This document shows, piece after piece, positions 1-8,887 of a DNA stretch of 35,116 bases. The stretch's first letter is position 1. Each line of letters starts with the position of its first letter. The position numbers were made by a program, and so were the translations under genes. Origin of the DNA: Gemmatimonadota bacterium (GTDB taxonomy: Bacteria > Gemmatimonadota > Gemmatimonadetes > Gemmatimonadales > Gemmatimonadaceae); NCBI GenBank assembly GCA_021299375.1, contig JAJTGR010000075.1:1-35116 (forward strand), written 5' to 3'. The notes under the pieces were generated by a model. It was not told the origin of the DNA and ran no database searches. It saw nothing but the letters and a program-made list of their open reading frames with translations.

Positions 1-154
1 ATAGCTCGCGCCCCATAGCTCGCGCCCCATAGCTCGCGCCCCATAGCTCGCGCCCCATAGCTCGCGCCCCATAGCTCGCGCCCCTTGGCTCGCGCCCCTT
101 GGCTCGCGCCCCTTGGCTCGCGCCCCATAGCTCGCGCCCCTTGGCTCGCGCCGT
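1..154. repeat. 14-bp tandem repeat array, cut by the left edge
   Basis: Eleven consecutive 14-bp units are visible. Each unit has a constant 10-bp part, CTCGCGCCCC, preceded by either ATAG or TTGG. The order is six ATAG, three TTGG, one ATAG and one TTGG unit; the last unit (141-154) ends in GT instead of CC. The array begins at base 1, so its true length is unknown. The period is not a multiple of three. The minus strand of the unit contains no stop codon in any frame, while the plus strand meets TAG in ATAG units. There are no spacers, so this is not a CRISPR. It lies upstream of the Trm112-like gene. Confidence 0.97.
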
Positions 155-177
155 ACCGAAGTGCCAACCGCCATCGC

Positions 178-183
178 TAGCTT
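178..183 (+). promoter_or_regulatory. Putative -10 element (TAGCTT) of the Trm112-like gene
   Basis: TAGCTT lies 9 bp before the ATG at 193. A start of transcription about 7 bp downstream would leave almost no leader, and there is no convincing Shine-Dalgarno. No TTGnnn box is seen at 16-18 bp upstream. The same hexamer or a near match occurs at several other gene starts in this window. Confidence 0.4.
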
Positions 184-192
184 CGTAGGCGT

Positions 193-831
193 ATGCTCCG
201 CGACCTCCTCGATGCGCTCCGCTGTCCGCACGATCACGACGAATCGTGGCTCGTGGCCATGGTGCATCGCGCCGATGGTCCGTTGCTGGTGGACGCGGAC
301 CTCGCCTGCCCGGTGTGCGGATCCGAGTTCGCGGTGCGCGACGGCGTGGCTGCGTTTGCGCAGGCGGTCGGCGGGGCGGAGCTCGAGGCGGCCACCGACC
401 CGCTGCGCCTCGCGGCTCAGCTTGGCGTGTCCGACAGCGCGCTGCCGATCCTGCTGGCTGGCCGCTCCGCGCAGGCCGGTGCCGGCATTGCCGCCTTCAC
501 CCCGGCGCCACAGGTGTGGATCAATGCGCGGCCGCCAACCCAGGACGCCCCGTTGGCCGTCTCACGCCTCACCGTGGGAGCACGCCTTCCGCTGGGCGTC
601 GCCACGCTGGCCGCAGCGGCCGTCGACATCCCGCACGCGACCCCGGCGCTGCTCGACGGGCTCGTGCGCGCCGTGCGCCCGGGCGGGCGACTCGTGGCGC
701 CGGCCACCATGCCGCTCCCCTCGGGGGTCCGCGAACTGGCCCGCGACGACCGCGATTGGGTTGCCGAGATCACCACGCAGGCCAGCGGGCTCGTCGAGCT
801 TCGCCGTCGCGCCCCCGATCAGGTGGGCTGA
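193..831 (+). CDS. Trm112-type zinc ribbon protein with methyltransferase-like C-terminal remnant
   Basis: This 212-residue protein starts with a Trm112-like zinc ribbon: Cys11 with His13/His15, then Cys39-Pro-Val-Cys42, followed by the typical 'VRDGVAAF' strand (about 48-55). In this family the ribbon usually has four Cys, so one ligand appears to be His here. Residues about 100-205 resemble the second half of a class I SAM methyltransferase, including 'VRPGGRLV', but I see no glycine-rich SAM-binding motif I. Trm112 proteins activate partner methyltransferases, so a role in methylation is an inference. The stop is only 9 bp from the stop of the convergent acyl-CoA synthetase gene. The ATG at 193 keeps the ribbon complete and sits behind a TAGCTT box. 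Confidence 0.7.
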   Translation: MLRDLLDALRCPHDHDESWLVAMVHRADGPLLVDADLACPVCGSEFAVRDGVAAFAQAVGGAELEAATDPLRLAAQLGVSDSALPILLAGRSAQAGAGIAAFTPAPQVWINARPPTQDAPLAVSRLTVGARLPLGVATLAAAAVDIPHATPALLDGLVRAVRPGGRLVAPATMPLPSGVRELARDDRDWVAEITTQASGLVELRRRAPDQVG

Positions 832-840
832 CCCGCCGCC

Positions 841-2727
841 TCAGTCGGTGCCGGCATACAGGCTGTCGATGAGCGCCTGGTAGCTCCGGTCGATCACGCG
901 CCGCTTCACCTTCAGCGTAGGCGTCATCTCGCCGCGCTCCACGGTGAAATCATGCTCGAGCAGAGCGATCTTCTTGGGCATTTCGTAGCTCGCCAGTCCC
1001 TTCAGCGGCTCCTTCACCTCCTTCTCCATCTTGGCGTTGATCGTCGGCATCGCCATCAGCTCGGCGCGCGACGTCCACACGATGTTTTGGCTCGCTGCCC
1101 ATTTCTCCAACTGGTCCCAGTTGGGCACGATGAGCACCACGGGGAACTTGCGCTTGTCGCCGATCATCACCGCCTGTGACACGTACTTGTTCGTCTTGAG
1201 CAGGTTCTCGATGGGCTGCGGCGCGATGTTCTTCCCGCCCGCCGTCACGATAATGTCCTTCTTGCGATCGGTGATACGCAGGAAGCCACCCTCCAGGACG
1301 CCGATGTCGCCGGTGTGGAACCAGCCGTCGGCCGTGATGGCTTCCCGTGTTGCCACCTCATTGTTGTAGTACCCGCGCATCACGTGCGGGCCGCGCGTGA
1401 GGATTTCCCCGTCCGACGCGATGCGCACCTCCACGCCGGCAATCGGCCTGCCCACCGAGCCGAGGCGGTACGCCTCCAGGGTGTTGGCGGCGATCACCGG
1501 CGACGTCTCGGTGAGGCCGTAGCCTTCGAGGATGATCAGGCCTGCCGAGTAGAAGAACTTCGCGATGTCCGGCGAGAGCGGCGCCCCGCCGGAAATGAAG
1601 AACCGCAGGTTGCCGCCCACCCGCTCGCGCAACTTCGAGAACACGAGCCTGTCGGCAACCGCGTACTGCAGACCGAGCAGCCCCGTGGGTTCGCGACCGG
1701 CCAGCTTCTCGTCCGTCCACCGCTCGCCGACCCCCTTCGCCCAGAAGAAGATCCGGGCCTTGAGTCCGCCGCTCGCCACGGCGTTCTCCAGTACGCGTGC
1801 GTAGATCTTCTCGTACAAGCGCGGCACCGACATCATGAAGGATGGCTTCACTTCGCTCATGTTGACGGGGACCGTATCGATCGACTCGGCGTAGGCGATG
1901 CGCACGCCGTTGGCGAACAGGAAGTAGTCGCCCATGCGCTCGAAGATGTGGCTGAGAGGCAGGAAGCTCAGGGCGAGGTCGGTCGTGCTCACCTGCACCG
2001 ACTCACGGGTTGCCTGCACGTTCGAGTACAGGTTGTCCTGCGTGAGCATCACGCCCTTGGGGTTGCCGGTCGTGCCCGAGGTGTAGATGAGCGTGACCAG
2101 CTGGTCGGGCGAGGCGGACAACGCCTGCTGGCGGAATGCCGTGGCCCGCTCGGTACTGTCCTCGGCGGCGCCCAGTGCCTCGACGTCGGCGAGGGTGAGG
2201 TCGCAGCCGTCGTCCGTCGTGGCAGCGAAGCCGATGATCCACTGCAGCTGCGGCGCCTCCGACCGGATGGAGGCCACCTTGCGCGCCTGCTCAGGCGTGG
2301 ACACGAAGATGGCGCGGGCACCCGAGTCGTTCAGGATGTACGGGATCTGCTCGGCGGGGAGCGTCGGATAGATCGGCACATCGGTGACGCTGCTGCAGAG
2401 GCAGGCGTAGTCGGCGATCAGCCATTCGGGGCGATTTTCCGACAGCAGCCCCACGCGGTCTTGTGCCACGATGCCTAGCTTCGCCAGCCCGAGGGCGGTA
2501 CGCCGTACGCGCTCGAGGATCGCGCGATGGCCGGTCGGCTCCCAGACACCGCCCACCTTGTAGAGCAGGGCATCGGCGCGGTCGAACCGCTCCACGGCAT
2601 CGAAGAAGAGCGCATTAACGGTTCCCGGTGCCGGCCGCGGGCCACCAGCGACATGGGTCGCGGGGGACGGAATGCCAGCGAGGGTGTTCTGCAGGGAGGG
2701 AACGGCTGTCGCCGGACGCGAAGTCAT
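841..2727 (-). CDS. Long-chain acyl-CoA synthetase (AMP-forming)
   Basis: The 628-residue product belongs to the ANL superfamily and should activate fatty acids to acyl-CoA through an acyl-adenylate. Diagnostic motifs are the P-loop 'YTSGTTGNPKG' (about 215-225), 'GYGLTETSPV' (about 402-411), 'GDIG' (about 473) and 'DRKKDIIVTAGGKNI' (about 487-501). Length and motif order fit the FadD15/eukaryotic-type long-chain synthetases. The start at 2727 is chosen because GGAG lies 6 nt upstream; an in-frame ATG at 2733 touches that GGAG and is less likely. The gene is last in a minus-strand run, and two inverted repeats (2762-2784 and 2846-2867) lie between it and the lipoprotein gene. No transmembrane segment is evident. 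Confidence 0.93.
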   Translation of the reverse strand: MTSRPATAVPSLQNTLAGIPSPATHVAGGPRPAPGTVNALFFDAVERFDRADALLYKVGGVWEPTGHRAILERVRRTALGLAKLGIVAQDRVGLLSENRPEWLIADYACLCSSVTDVPIYPTLPAEQIPYILNDSGARAIFVSTPEQARKVASIRSEAPQLQWIIGFAATTDDGCDLTLADVEALGAAEDSTERATAFRQQALSASPDQLVTLIYTSGTTGNPKGVMLTQDNLYSNVQATRESVQVSTTDLALSFLPLSHIFERMGDYFLFANGVRIAYAESIDTVPVNMSEVKPSFMMSVPRLYEKIYARVLENAVASGGLKARIFFWAKGVGERWTDEKLAGREPTGLLGLQYAVADRLVFSKLRERVGGNLRFFISGGAPLSPDIAKFFYSAGLIILEGYGLTETSPVIAANTLEAYRLGSVGRPIAGVEVRIASDGEILTRGPHVMRGYYNNEVATREAITADGWFHTGDIGVLEGGFLRITDRKKDIIVTAGGKNIAPQPIENLLKTNKYVSQAVMIGDKRKFPVVLIVPNWDQLEKWAASQNIVWTSRAELMAMPTINAKMEKEVKEPLKGLASYEMPKKIALLEHDFTVERGEMTPTLKVKRRVIDRSYQALIDSLYAGTD

Positions 2728-2761
2728 CGCCATCTCCAACGTGAATGGAGCGTCGGCGCAG

Positions 2762-2784
2762 GGGCGCGTCAGGGCGACGCGCCC
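2762..2784. other. Perfect 9-bp stem-loop upstream of the acyl-CoA synthetase gene
   Basis: GGGCGCGTC and GACGCGCCC are separated by the 5-bp loop AGGGC. On the minus strand it lies about 34 bp before the start at 2727. No T-run follows on either strand, so it is not a standard intrinsic terminator. It could be a mRNA leader structure or an end-of-transcript hairpin for the lipoprotein gene. Confidence 0.5.
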
Positions 2785-2845
2785 GCGCTGCGGCCGGGGT
2801 GGGAGCAGGGAAATTGGCCTCGCGCACCAACCGGCGGGAGGGCTG

Positions 2846-2867
2846 CCGCCGACCAATTGGTGGGCGG
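2846..2867. promoter_or_regulatory. 22-bp palindrome, possible operator
   Basis: A dyad is centred on the perfect palindrome ACCAATTGGT (2852-2861) and extended by CCGCC on one side and GGCGG on the other, with one non-matching pair between. The AT-rich centre stands out in this GC-rich sequence. It lies between the lipoprotein stop (2890) and the acyl-CoA synthetase start (2727). Fatty-acid genes are often controlled by TetR-type repressors with such palindromes, but no regulator is encoded nearby, so a role is only inferred. Confidence 0.35.
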
Positions 2868-2889
2868 TGGAACCAGCGCCGCTGGTCGG

Positions 2890-3735
2890 CTACGGCGCGA
2901 TGGCGCCGCGGCGCACGGCCACCCTGATCAGGCGAGGCGCACCGCGCACCGGCTGGCCGCGGAGGGACGCCTCGACCAGCACCTCGACCGTGTCCGTCGT
3001 CCCCGCCGCGCCGGCCGGGAAGCTCGCCGCGCGCACGCGAATCCGCCGGCCGGCGTTCCCGCTGGCATCGGTGGTGTCGATCGCGCTGACCCGCCCCTGA
3101 TCGTCGACCAGAAAGACCGCGGCGGTCGTGTCGTTGCTTGCATTCAGGGGACGCCGCAGGCCATAGCGCACCACCCACCCGTTCACCGGGGTCGGGACCG
3201 CCCCCTTGATGTTGCGGAGCGCCACCTGGAGTGATTGGCTGGCGTTGGCTTGGGCGCCTTGGCGTCCGGTATCGGGCAACGTCGTCGTCAGCGTGAAGGG
3301 CTGCGCCGGCGCCTCGAGCGTGTCGGGGGCGATCGTGACGAGCAGGTTCCGGATGACCTGCAGCGAGCCCCCAACGCGGGCGGCAATCCGCGCCTCGCCT
3401 GCGATCGCCTTGCGGGCCACCACGATGCCGGTGACCGAGTCGACGGACAGTGCCGAGTCGCGGTTGAAGTCGGCATACAGGTAACGCACCGGGGCGTTGC
3501 TGATGGCATCGCCGGCGGTGTTCCGCACAATGGCAACCACGGGGGCCACGACGCCCCCGACCGTGCGCAGCGTGTCGCCGACCACGACCGAGGGCGACGG
3601 GAACGGCGTCATCTCGATGGCCGCTGGCGTCTCCACGCCCGTGCCGATCTCGGCACAGGCGAACAGGGGGCCCGCCACGACGGTGAAGGGCAGCAGGCGG
3701 CGAACGAGGCGCGGCGTCGTGCGCCGTGGCGTCAC
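2890..3735 (-). CDS. Ig-like (Big-type) lipoprotein
   Basis: A 281-residue protein of unknown function. It begins with a lipoprotein signal: basic 'TPRRTTPRLVRR', a hydrophobic stretch, and lipobox Leu-Phe-Ala-Cys with Cys27 as the predicted lipidated residue. The rest is beta-rich with patterns such as 'GDTLRTVGGVVAPVVAIV' and 'TDASGNAGRRIRVRA', typical of bacterial Ig-like repeats; perhaps two to three such domains are present. The start is GTG at 3735, with AGGA 7 nt upstream. It follows the parA stop by 31 bp on the same strand. A cell-surface or periplasmic role is inferred; no catalytic motif is seen. Confidence 0.75.
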   Translation of the reverse strand: MTPRRTTPRLVRRLLPFTVVAGPLFACAEIGTGVETPAAIEMTPFPSPSVVVGDTLRTVGGVVAPVVAIVRNTAGDAISNAPVRYLYADFNRDSALSVDSVTGIVVARKAIAGEARIAARVGGSLQVIRNLLVTIAPDTLEAPAQPFTLTTTLPDTGRQGAQANASQSLQVALRNIKGAVPTPVNGWVVRYGLRRPLNASNDTTAAVFLVDDQGRVSAIDTTDASGNAGRRIRVRAASFPAGAAGTTDTVEVLVEASLRGQPVRGAPRLIRVAVRRGAIAP

Positions 3736-3766
3736 CGGCTGTTCCTGTCGCAGTCACCGGCCATGC

Positions 3767-4534
3767 TCACGCGAACCGTTCCGCGAGCAAGGTGGCGAGG
3801 TTGACGTAGGCTTGGCTCGCCGGGTCGGCCGGGGCCCGCAGCACGACCGGCTGTCCTGCCGCAAAGGCGTCGGCCGTGGCGGAGGTGCGCGGCACCGGCG
3901 CGTCGAAGACGAGATGCTGCGGCAGGTGCTCCCGCACATACCGCACGACACGCTCGGCTGCCGGGTTGCCCTCGTCGAACATCGTCAGGAGGATCCCCTC
4001 GAGTGTGAGTTCCTCGTTGGCCGTGATGACATCCTGGATGGCGCGCAGGATCTGCGGGGTGGTCTGCAACGCCAGAGGCTCGCACTGCAACGGGACGATC
4101 ACGTGCTGGCTGGACGCCAGCACGCGGCGGGTGACGGCCCCGAGTCCCGGCGGCGTGTCCACGACGACCACATGGCACCGCTCCCGCGCCATCGCCAGCA
4201 GGTCGGAGAGCACGGTGGTCTCGCCGACGGCGCGCTGGAATTCGCTGTGATCGGAGGCCTCGCTGACACTGCCGGCGAGGATCACCCGCAGCCACGGGAG
4301 TGCCGTGGGGAGAATGACCTCGCGCAGCGCCCGCTCGCCGCGCAAGTAGTCATCAAACCCCACCGTGGGGTGCCCGCGACGAAGCCCGACGCCGTAGCGG
4401 ACGGCGCCCTGCGGGTCGGCGTCGATAAGCAGCGTCTTCAGACCACGCCGGGCAAACGCCGTTGCCAGATTCACGGCGGTGGTGGTCTTGCCAACGCCAC
4501 CCTTTTGGCTGACGATCGAGAGGATCCGCCCCAC
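3767..4534 (-). CDS. ParA/Soj-family ATPase
   Basis: This 255-residue protein is a deviant Walker A ATPase. 'KGGVGKTT' at residues 11-18 is the Walker A motif, 'LLIDADPQG' the A' region and 'VVVVDTPPGLG' the Walker B strand. Such ATPases move DNA, chemoreceptor arrays or other cargo by patterning on the nucleoid or membrane. The start is taken as GTG at 4534, one base after the TGA of the upstream TPR gene, because it gives the classic N-terminus 'GRILSIVSQKGGVGKTT'; an ATG at 4576 would add 14 residues and overlap the TPR gene. No parB or parS is visible here, so this is probably an orphan positioning ATPase. Confidence 0.9.
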   Translation of the reverse strand: MGRILSIVSQKGGVGKTTTAVNLATAFARRGLKTLLIDADPQGAVRYGVGLRRGHPTVGFDDYLRGERALREVILPTALPWLRVILAGSVSEASDHSEFQRAVGETTVLSDLLAMARERCHVVVVDTPPGLGAVTRRVLASSQHVIVPLQCEPLALQTTPQILRAIQDVITANEELTLEGILLTMFDEGNPAAERVVRYVREHLPQHLVFDAPVPRTSATADAFAAGQPVVLRAPADPASQAYVNLATLLAERFA

Positions 4535-4535
4535 G

Positions 4536-5024
4536 TCAGCTCTCGCCGCCGGGCGGCGTGGTGTTGTGCCCGGCATCGTCCGGATGGCCAGCGTCCGTGG
4601 CCGCCGAGCCGCTCAGTTCCTCGAGCACCCGCGTGGCATGGGCGCGGAACCTCGTGGAGGCCGGATCGTCGGCGCGGGTCGTGCGGAGGAACGCCTCCAG
4701 GTGCATGCCGGCGTGAGCGGTGTCCCCGCGCTTGAGCAGCAGAAAGGCGAGCCCGTAGTGCGCGCCGGCCAGCTCGGGATCGAGCTGCAGCGCGCGCCGG
4801 TAGGTGCGGATCGCCTCCTCCGGCTGGCCCGTCTTGGAGAACGCGATGGCGATGTTCTGCAGCACGCCCGTGTCGTCCGGGCGCTCACGGAGTGCCAGCC
4901 GGTACGAGGTGAGCGCGTTCGCATAATCACCGCGGGCCTCGAGATCGAGTGCTTCCGCAAGGAAATCCGGTTGGCGCGCATCGCGCCCCGACGAGCCGCC
5001 CACGAGGCGGCGCCACCAAGTCAT
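4536..5024 (-). CDS. TPR-repeat protein upstream of parA
   Basis: A 162-residue protein with three tetratricopeptide repeats at about residues 22-51, 52-85 and 86-115 ('GDYANALTSYRLAL', 'GQPEEAIRTYRRAL', 'GDTAHAGMHLEAF'). The N-terminus 'MTWWRRLVGG' is amphipathic but not a clear signal peptide, so it is probably cytoplasmic or membrane-associated. The tail after about 140 is low complexity. Its TGA is one base from the GTG of the ParA-family gene, so the two are almost certainly co-translated. TPRs mediate protein-protein contacts; an adaptor between the ParA ATPase and its cargo is a reasonable but unproven idea. Confidence 0.8.
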   Translation of the reverse strand: MTWWRRLVGGSSGRDARQPDFLAEALDLEARGDYANALTSYRLALRERPDDTGVLQNIAIAFSKTGQPEEAIRTYRRALQLDPELAGAHYGLAFLLLKRGDTAHAGMHLEAFLRTTRADDPASTRFRAHATRVLEELSGSAATDAGHPDDAGHNTTPPGGES

Positions 5025-5084
5025 GCGCTCGCAAGGTGTCGTGAGGGGGACAAACAGAGCCGCAGGGCCACATCGAGCTGAGCT

Positions 5085-5113
5085 AAGCTATCGGTGCGTC
5101 ACGTCCCGAACAA
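5085..5113 (-). promoter_or_regulatory. Putative promoter of the TPR-parA operon
   Basis: Reading the minus strand, TTGTTC (5108-5113) is followed after 17 bp by TAGCTT (5085-5090). This would start transcription near 5078, about 54 nt before the TPR gene ATG at 5024. It lies in the 181-bp divergent region shared with the phosphoribosyltransferase gene. Confidence 0.45.
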
Positions 5114-5150
5114 GTTCAGTGTCGGCGCGGTGCGGGTGGGCCCGTCGCTG

Positions 5151-5180
5151 TTGCCAGTGCTCCCCGCGTGGGGCTACACT
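5151..5180 (+). promoter_or_regulatory. Putative sigma70-type promoter of the phosphoribosyltransferase gene
   Basis: TTGCCA (5151-5156) and TACACT (5175-5180) are 18 bp apart. Transcription would begin near 5187, giving a short leader that still includes GGAG before the ATG at 5206. Confidence 0.5.
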
Positions 5181-5205
5181 CTCGGAGTCCTCACCGGAGC
5201 CGTCG

Positions 5206-5745
5206 ATGTCCGCACCGCAGCCGTATGCCCCCGATCCGACCAAGGGGGTCCTCGTCGTCGATTGGCCGCTCTTCGGCGAACTGTCGCGGGCCCTCGCGGT
5301 GCGCGTGGCTCGCGAGTGGCACCCCGATCTCGTGTTCGGCATCGCAACGGCCGGGGTCGTTCCCGGGGCGGCCGTGGCGGCCATCCTGGACGTGCCGTTT
5401 CACTCGGTCCTGGTGTCGCGCCGGTACCAGGCGGAGCAGGTCCGCGAGACGCCGGCCGTCTTCGGGGCGGTCCCGGCCGACGTGCGCGGGAGACGGGTGC
5501 TTGTGGTCGACGAAACGTGTGATTCGGGCCAGACCATGCGACTGGCTGTGGGCGCACTCGTCAATGCGGGAGCCCGGGAGGTACGGACTGCGGTGAGCTT
5601 CCGCACGGGGAGCTATGCCCCCGACTACCACGCGCTTGCGACACAGGCCATGATCGTGCTGCCGTGGGATCGCGAGATCCTCGTGGACGGCGACCTGCGC
5701 CCCAATCCCAAGTACGCCGGACTGCTCCCCGAACCCCTCGCCTGA
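5206..5745 (+). CDS. Phosphoribosyltransferase family protein (type I PRTase fold)
   Basis: The 179-residue product has the PRPP-binding loop 'VVDETCDSGQT' at about residues 100-110 and an upstream 'FGIATAGVVPGAAVAA' that matches the pyrophosphate-loop region of type I phosphoribosyltransferases. The acceptor base cannot be told from sequence; the short form resembles hypoxanthine/xanthine-type or uncharacterised COG2236-like enzymes more than OrotatePRT. The ATG at 5206 is chosen because GGAG is 6 nt upstream and the reading frame before it has no PRTase-like sequence. It is monocistronic and convergent with the next gene; the stops are 3 bp apart. Confidence 0.82.
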   Translation: MSAPQPYAPDPTKGVLVVDWPLFGELSRALAVRVAREWHPDLVFGIATAGVVPGAAVAAILDVPFHSVLVSRRYQAEQVRETPAVFGAVPADVRGRRVLVVDETCDSGQTMRLAVGALVNAGAREVRTAVSFRTGSYAPDYHALATQAMIVLPWDREILVDGDLRPNPKYAGLLPEPLA

Positions 5746-5748
5746 GCC

Positions 5749-6327
5749 TCAGGCGGTCGCGGCTGCCTGGGTGTACGGGATGCCGCGGGCCATGCGCTCC
5801 CAGACGTATCCCATCACGTCGACCGAGCCGAGCAGGAAGCGACAGGAGCCGCGCGACCGGTCGGGCGCCTCGACTTCGAGTACGGCAATGGGGGCGTCCG
5901 CCAGGCGACCGAAGAATCCGGCGAACAGCCCGGTGGACACCAGGCACCCGCCGGATGCACCAACCGGCTCGCCCCAATCAGAGGCGTCGAGGGCCACGAC
6001 CGCCTCGCTCAGATCGCGCAGTTCCACGCGCCCCCAGCCAGTCGCGTGGAAGAACGCCTGCAGCAACCACGGAAACCGTGTGTCGGCGAGCTCGGTGGGC
6101 GCCGCCTCCCCCTCCTCCGCGAGCCACGTGGCAAAATGGTCAAACAGGGCTTGGCCGGCAGCGTAGCCCGCATCGCGGATGGCGTCCACCGTAAGCGGCG
6201 AGGCGTCGCTCGAACCTTCGAGGACGGCGCGACGGAGCTGGTCGAAGAACTCGACCGGCACCGTGAGGGTACGGGCGGGCAGGAACGGCTGGGCAGGACT
6301 CATCCGGAGACTCGTGGCGAGGGTCAT
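5749..6327 (-). CDS. V4R-like domain protein
   Basis: A protein of 192 residues from the ATG at 6327. The central and C-terminal part ('DAGYAAGQALFDHF', 'GRVELRDL', 'GGCLVSTGLFAGFFGRL', 'VLEVEAPDRSRGSCRFLLG') resembles the 4-vinyl reductase (V4R) small-molecule-binding fold, which includes a helix-rich first half and a Cys-containing strand-turn region. No DNA-binding or enzymatic domain is attached, so the ligand is unknown. It follows ligA on the same strand by about 80 bp. The start is uncertain: ATGs at 6390 (17 bp after the ligA stop) and 6303 are alternatives, and none has a good Shine-Dalgarno. Confidence 0.6.
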   Translation of the reverse strand: MTLATSLRMSPAQPFLPARTLTVPVEFFDQLRRAVLEGSSDASPLTVDAIRDAGYAAGQALFDHFATWLAEEGEAAPTELADTRFPWLLQAFFHATGWGRVELRDLSEAVVALDASDWGEPVGASGGCLVSTGLFAGFFGRLADAPIAVLEVEAPDRSRGSCRFLLGSVDVMGYVWERMARGIPYTQAAATA

Positions 6328-6407
6328 GTCATTGTGACGCTCGCCAGACGCCGGGGTCACGTCAAGCGGGCCACCGAAATGACGGTCCATGCCCGCCGTC
6401 GAGTGGA

Positions 6408-8447
<2,040 letters not shown>

Positions 8448-8533
8448 CCGCTGGCGCTCCCGCCGCCGGCAACTCATTGTGCGAGTGGTCCGGTTCGTGC
8501 ATGGCGCACGTCACCGTGGGCACGGGAGGCAGG

Positions 8534-8857
8534 ATGTCCGACCAGACAGCGATATACCAGGCACTTGAGCAAGAGGAGGAGCAGATGGCTCGTCGAATGG
8601 ATGCCCGTACCCTCGGCATCGGCTTGCTGATCGGGGCCGCGATCGGCGCCGGGGCGGCCCTGTTGCTGGCGCCGGCCAGTGGCGAGGACACCCGTCGGCT
8701 GTTGCGGCGCAATGCGCGACGGCTTTACAACAAGGGGAGTGATGCGGTCGCCGACCTGGCGGAGGACACGGAGCGGACGGCCCGTCGTCTCGCACAGCGT
8801 GGACTCAAGCGCAGCCGGCGCCTCGTCGACGAGGCGCGCGACTCGGTCGGCTGGTAA
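8534..8857 (+). CDS. YtxH domain protein
   Basis: A 107-residue membrane protein with one hydrophobic Gly/Ala-rich segment ('GIGLLIGAAIGAGAALLLAP', about 30-49) followed by 'ASGEDTRRLL' and a basic, helical tail; this is the YtxH signature. Such proteins are often stress-linked, but their function is not known. Two starts each have a strong Shine-Dalgarno: ATG 8534 (GGGAGG 4 nt upstream) and ATG 8585 (AGGAGGA 4 nt upstream), so a 90-residue shorter form may also be made. The acidic stretch 'ALEQEEEQ' would be present only in the longer form. It ends at a perfect palindrome shared with the convergent TPR gene. Confidence 0.78.
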   Translation: MSDQTAIYQALEQEEEQMARRMDARTLGIGLLIGAAIGAGAALLLAPASGEDTRRLLRRNARRLYNKGSDAVADLAEDTERTARRLAQRGLKRSRRLVDEARDSVGW

Positions 8858-8858
8858 G

Positions 8859-8880
8859 CCGGCGCCCGGCCGGGCGCCGG
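8859..8880. terminator. Perfect 22-bp palindrome between convergent genes
   Basis: Two 11-bp arms (CCGGCGCCCGG and its complement) meet without a spacer, which as RNA gives a 9-bp all-GC stem with a GGCC loop. It starts 1 bp after the ytxH stop and ends 7 bp before the stop of the minus-strand TPR gene, so it sits exactly where a two-way terminator would. No T-run follows on either side, so termination might need Rho or work as a 3'-end protecting hairpin. Confidence 0.6.
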
Positions 8881-8887
8881 TCGGCGA

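Noticed and set aside
1-154. CRISPR array
   Set aside because: Units are 14 bp and directly abut; there are no unique spacers and no cas genes.
2471-2482. TAGCTT promoter inside the acyl-CoA synthetase gene
   Set aside because: It lies on the antisense strand deep in a coding region, with no gene start downstream.
3497-4735. 412-codon plus-strand frame opposite the ParA gene
   Set aside because: The ParA frame has intact Walker motifs; the opposite frame is Arg/Gly/His-rich noise.
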